From: Paenibacillus_G elgii_A
GTDB taxonomy: Bacteria; Bacillota; Bacilli; Paenibacillales; NBRC-103111
Assembly: GCA_042219835.1 (NCBI GenBank)
Contig: JBHJMN010000001.1
Location: forward strand, 306,833 to 370,832
Reading direction: 5' to 3'
Length of the DNA: 64,000 bases
Shown: one piece after another, positions 61,378-64,000 of the stretch
Layout: every line of letters starts with the position of its first letter
Numbering within the stretch: position 1 is the stretch's first letter
Notes under the pieces: model-generated
What the model saw: the letters and a program-made list of their open reading frames with translations, nothing else
Told to the model about the DNA's origin: nothing
The model's database searches: none
Made by a program: the position numbers and the translations under genes

Positions 61378-61983
61378 CTATTCATTCATGCTTTTTGTAT
61401 ATTTATTCTTATCTTCATCCGTGATTTCCCTCAGTACACGACAAGGATTTCCAACAGCGATTACACCTGAGGGAATATTTTTGGTGACAACACTCCCGCC
61501 GCCAATAACGGTATCGTCGCCTATCGTTACTCCCGGCATAACAGAAACATTTCCCCCGATCCATACATTGTTTCCGACTTTGATCGGATAGGCATATTCC
61601 AGCCCCATATTACGCTGTTCCACATCCAGTGGATGACCTGCTGTATAGAACCCACAGTTAGGAGCAATGAACACATTATCTCCAAAGGTAACCTTTACAC
61701 CGTCTAATATCACCAGATTATGATTAGAGTAAAAATTCTCGCCTATTTCAATGTTATACCCATAATCACAATAAAAAGATGGTTCGATCAAAAAATTATT
61801 CCCCGTTTTGCCAAATAGCTTTTTGATGATATCTTTTCTTTCTTCCGCTCTTGAGGGGGGAAGCTGGTTATACCGAAAGCATATCTCCTTGGCGTATTCT
61901 CGTTCTTTAATGAGCGACTCGTTGCCATTCGCATCATAAAGCAACCCGAGCTTCATTTTTTCTTTCTCCGTCCTATTCACCAT
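61378..61983 (-). CDS. Maltose/galactoside O-acetyltransferase family protein
   Basis: 201 aa left-handed beta-helix (hexapeptide repeat) enzyme of the LacA/Maa family. N-terminal MAC domain (KLGLLYDANGNESLIKERE), then repeats VFIAPNCGFYTAGHPL with the catalytic His and IGGNVSVMPGVTIGDDTVIG. It acetylates sugar hydroxyls with acetyl-CoA in the cytoplasm. GGGAGG lies 12 bases before the ATG. Confidence 0.9.
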   Translation of the reverse strand: MVNRTEKEKMKLGLLYDANGNESLIKEREYAKEICFRYNQLPPSRAEERKDIIKKLFGKTGNNFLIEPSFYCDYGYNIEIGENFYSNHNLVILDGVKVTFGDNVFIAPNCGFYTAGHPLDVEQRNMGLEYAYPIKVGNNVWIGGNVSVMPGVTIGDDTVIGGGSVVTKNIPSGVIAVGNPCRVLREITDEDKNKYTKSMNE

Positions 61984-62028
61984 TGTCGTTTATACCTCCC
62001 GCTTTGAGCTTTTTGAATAAATGCGATA

Positions 62029-62058
62029 AGCTGACGCCCGTATTCAAATGGCGTCAGC
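62029..62058 (-). terminator. Terminator of the GrpB-family gene
   Basis: Nine-base-pair stem GCTGACGCC / GGCGTCAGC with an 11-base loop; the following T-run is weak. Confidence 0.5.
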
Positions 62059-62076
62059 CTGCTTAAGCATTAGATT

Positions 62077-62595
62077 TTAGCGATTAGACCAATGCCATTT
62101 GAGGGCTTCTTTTTCTATTTTTTTGACAAAATCTTCTTTGCCGTCGCCATAGCTATCAATGTCCGTTGGATGTTTGTCAGCTAATTTACTTTTTAATTCT
62201 CCATATTCCTTACATATTCCCGGATTCAGGCGAAGATAATCTCTGAACGACAGGTGTCGTTCGATTTCCTGAATATTGTCATACTGGAAAGCATGAATTT
62301 GATGCGTACGGTGATCTCCGCCTTTGCGGAAATATCTTCTTCCCTTGATTCCAAATTCGCCCATGACCTCGTAGCCAAGCTTTTCAAATTGGGCGGAGTA
62401 CGTATCACATTCATTGATGTCGTTGACAACAAGCAAAATGTCGATAATAGGTTTTGCTTTTAAATCGGGAACGGAAGTACTTCCAATATGAAAGCTGTTC
62501 ACCAATTCGTCTTGAAGAATTTCCTTTATGGCGTGTTCTTCTTTGAGATACGCGTTTTTCCAATTCGGATCATATTCTACGACTGTGATATACAT
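62077..62595 (-). CDS. GrpB/UPF0157 nucleotidyltransferase-fold protein
   Basis: 172 aa from ATG 62595 (GGAGG upstream). The family signature VNSFHIGSTSVPDLKAKPII, DILLVVNDI and RKGGDHRTHQIHAFQY is complete. GrpB proteins have a nucleotidyltransferase fold, and their substrate is largely unknown; some are fused to dephospho-CoA kinase. Confidence 0.9.
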   Translation of the reverse strand: MYITVVEYDPNWKNAYLKEEHAIKEILQDELVNSFHIGSTSVPDLKAKPIIDILLVVNDINECDTYSAQFEKLGYEVMGEFGIKGRRYFRKGGDHRTHQIHAFQYDNIQEIERHLSFRDYLRLNPGICKEYGELKSKLADKHPTDIDSYGDGKEDFVKKIEKEALKWHWSNR

Positions 62596-62682
62596 TTTTT
62601 CGACCTCCAATCAGCACAACTATTGCTAAATTTTATATTAGAAATGACTTTAATACAAATTTTAAGTTCAAAAAAATAGTTG

Positions 62683-63297
62683 CTACGCATGAGAGGTAAA
62701 CGGAAATCTAAAATGCTTCCCTTCATCCAGGAATAACGGTCGAACAAACAACGTATCATCCGTCTCTGTGATCAAGGTGGGCTGGATATTCTCATCATGC
62801 AACGTATTCTCTTTTTGTTCAAATAAAAGTATCGCATCCTGATCAGGGTCATAGTAAATGGCATCACGAAAAACAACAATAAAGTAAACCATCAACAAAT
62901 GCTCATTATTCTTTACGCCAAATGTTGACGAAACAGGTATTCTTTCAATTGCAAACTCCTTCATGAGCTCGAAGTCCGCCGGATTGTCGACATCCAGCTT
63001 GCGCAGAGCCGGCAGCCGACAACCCTTGATGCCGATAATCGGGATGGGTCATTACGTCCCCACTTGGATGGCCTTATATTCTTTGCCATTTGACGTAAGA
63101 ACCGTCTTATTGATCGAAGCATTTGCAATAATCGTATCCCCGTCTACGAATGAATAACAAATATAATCATCATTCCAACAACCCTTATCATACCATTCTT
63201 TAAAATCCAGCCCAAATGTCTGCTTTGCGAGTTCATTAAAGCTCTCTTTATATACTTCGTTCTGCCTGTAGTCACTGATTAGTCGTACCTCTCCCAT
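62683..63297 (-). pseudogene. Broken GNAT acetyltransferase with a foreign high-GC patch
   Basis: The N-terminal piece from ATG 63297 (GAGGAG six bases upstream) runs GEVRLISDYRQNEVYKESF to KAIQVG and stops at 63052. After a 1-base discrepancy, VMTHPDYRHQGLS, the GNAT acetyl-CoA loop, is readable. Then about 55 GC-rich bases encode, in another frame, RLPALRKLDVDNPADFELM, like the tail of a nucleotidyltransferase. The AT-rich GNAT C-terminus resumes (SSTFGVKNNEHLLMVYFI, VFRDAIYYDPDQDAILLFEQ) with a further internal loss. It cannot make the original enzyme; the 93-codon remnant may still be translated. Confidence 0.7.
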
Positions 63298-63334
63298 CGT
63301 AAACTCCTCTATTTTCTTTTGAGGCGACAAGGGG

Positions 63335-63969
63335 TCATCGGCAAGTTTTCATTTTTCTTAACGATTCGATATCCCCGCTTACGATCGCCTCGATATTTTG
63401 ATTGATGATTTCAATATCATTATCCCACCAACGGATTTCCAACAGCTCCTCAATGATCTCCGGTGAATAACGTTTTCGTATTTCTTTTGCAGGATTTCCG
63501 CCAACGATCGTGTATGGCTTCACATCCTTTACGACCACCGACTCGGCGCCTATGATGGCTCCATCACTAATACGTACACCCGGCATAATGGTTGCACGTC
63601 TGCCTATCCAGACGTCGTTGCCAACAACCGTGTCCCCTTTAAGCGGCAGTTGTTCAATGTAGGGGTATAAGCTTCCCAGCCGTTACCGAAAATGTTGAAC
63701 GGGTAAGTTGAGCCATCCATTCTATGATTACCGCCTCCCATCATAAATCTTGTTTCAGGAGCGATTGAACAAAACTTTCCAATGATCAGTTTCGTACCCA
63801 AGACTTCATAATGGTATAGCACTTGATCCTCAAACGATTCTCCATGTGATGCATCATAGTATGAATAATCCCCAACGATGATGTTGGATTTTGTAATCGT
63901 ATTGTTGATGAACTGTACGTTTTTATTCCCGGGTATAGGGTATTTCTCTCTTGGGTTAGGTCCTAGCAT
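63335..63969 (-). pseudogene. Frameshifted Vat/CatB-type xenobiotic acetyltransferase
   Basis: The start GPNPREKYPIPGNKNVQFI and ANHRMDGSTYPF-like GGGNHRMDGSTYPFNIFGNG match streptogramin A acetyltransferases (VatA-E) and CatB. A single-base discrepancy near 63650 leaves the first frame at LNNCRLKG; the adjacent frame carries EQLPLKGDTVVGNDVWIG and continues to the normal end, MPGVRISDGAIIGAESVVV. The span of 635 bases is not a multiple of three. The ATG at 63969 has GAAGGG upstream. If intact it would be a hexapeptide-repeat acetyltransferase acting on antibiotics. Confidence 0.75.
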
Positions 63970-64000
63970 AGACTGTCATCCCTTCTTCTTTGTTTATGAT

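Noticed and set aside
1..64000. CRISPR arrays, tRNA or rRNA genes, intact IS elements
   Set aside because: No regularly spaced repeats of 24-40 bases, no tRNA or rRNA-like blocks and no intact transposase frame were seen on either strand.

Overview
The window looks like a chromosomal segment of a Paenibacillus-like member of the Bacillota. The evidence is mid-50s GC over most of its length, strong AGGAGG ribosome binding sites with frequent GTG and TTG starts, a Bacillus-type SigA, a T-box leader, LplABC-type sugar transport, and close parallels to Bacillus subtilis ytm and aroA. Almost every gene lies on the minus strand. I saw no rRNA, tRNA, CRISPR array, intact transposase or phage module.

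Layout. 1-6.9 kb: the 3' part of clpP, a secreted protein, a Tet(M)-type ribosomal protection GTPase with an overlapping upstream ORF, a sarcosine-oxidase-like flavoenzyme and an aldo/keto reductase. 6.9-15.2 kb: a B. subtilis ytm-like sulfur salvage operon (LysR regulator, cmoO, cmoJ, tcyJLMN, snaA, deacetylase) with matching inverted repeats before the regulator and before the operon. 15.4-21 kb: acyltransferase, DMT exporter, DeoR regulator, NlpC/P60 hydrolase, a solitary sigA-like gene, and the fossil of a second acyltransferase. 21.1-27.6 kb: aroA behind a T-box read as tRNA-Phe, then a bacitracin-type module (response regulator, kinase, bcrA, bcrB, uppP). 27.9-37.5 kb: a UvrA paralogue, a 53-aa gene, asnB, a TetR regulator, a HAD lipoprotein phosphatase paired with an ethanolamine-type permease, and a LacI regulator. 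37.7-41.2 kb: beta-phosphoglucomutase and a GH65 phosphorylase with three LacI-type operators, then a small RHH protein. 41.3-46.7 kb: a coiled-coil DUF2325 protein, a GIY-YIG protein and an AAA+/VWA chelatase-like pair. 46.9-57.7 kb: a polysaccharide-type locus with a GntR-SBP fusion regulator, two paralogous beta-helix proteins, an LplABC-type importer and a dehydrogenase. 57.8-64 kb: a lower-GC segment of small accessory genes (beta-lactamase-like, GNAT, DUF1349, acetyltransferase, GrpB), three of them broken by frameshifts.

The most striking observation is at 45.07 kb. The AAA+ ATPase gene ends in an A9 run holding the slippery heptamer A AAA AAC, with AGGAGG 13 bases before the run. A -1 shift there reads straight into the VWA frame, which has no credible start of its own. 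One gene could therefore give a 369-aa AAA+ protein and a 741-aa AAA+-acidic linker-VWA protein, the architecture of the small and medium chelatase subunits. Other new-looking points are the tandem 11-mer operators of the beta-helix locus, the 11-bp-spaced TTAAGA repeats before bcrA, the solitary sigA with an FNR/CRP-like palindrome and a divergent promoter-terminator pair, and a chimeric GNAT pseudogene.
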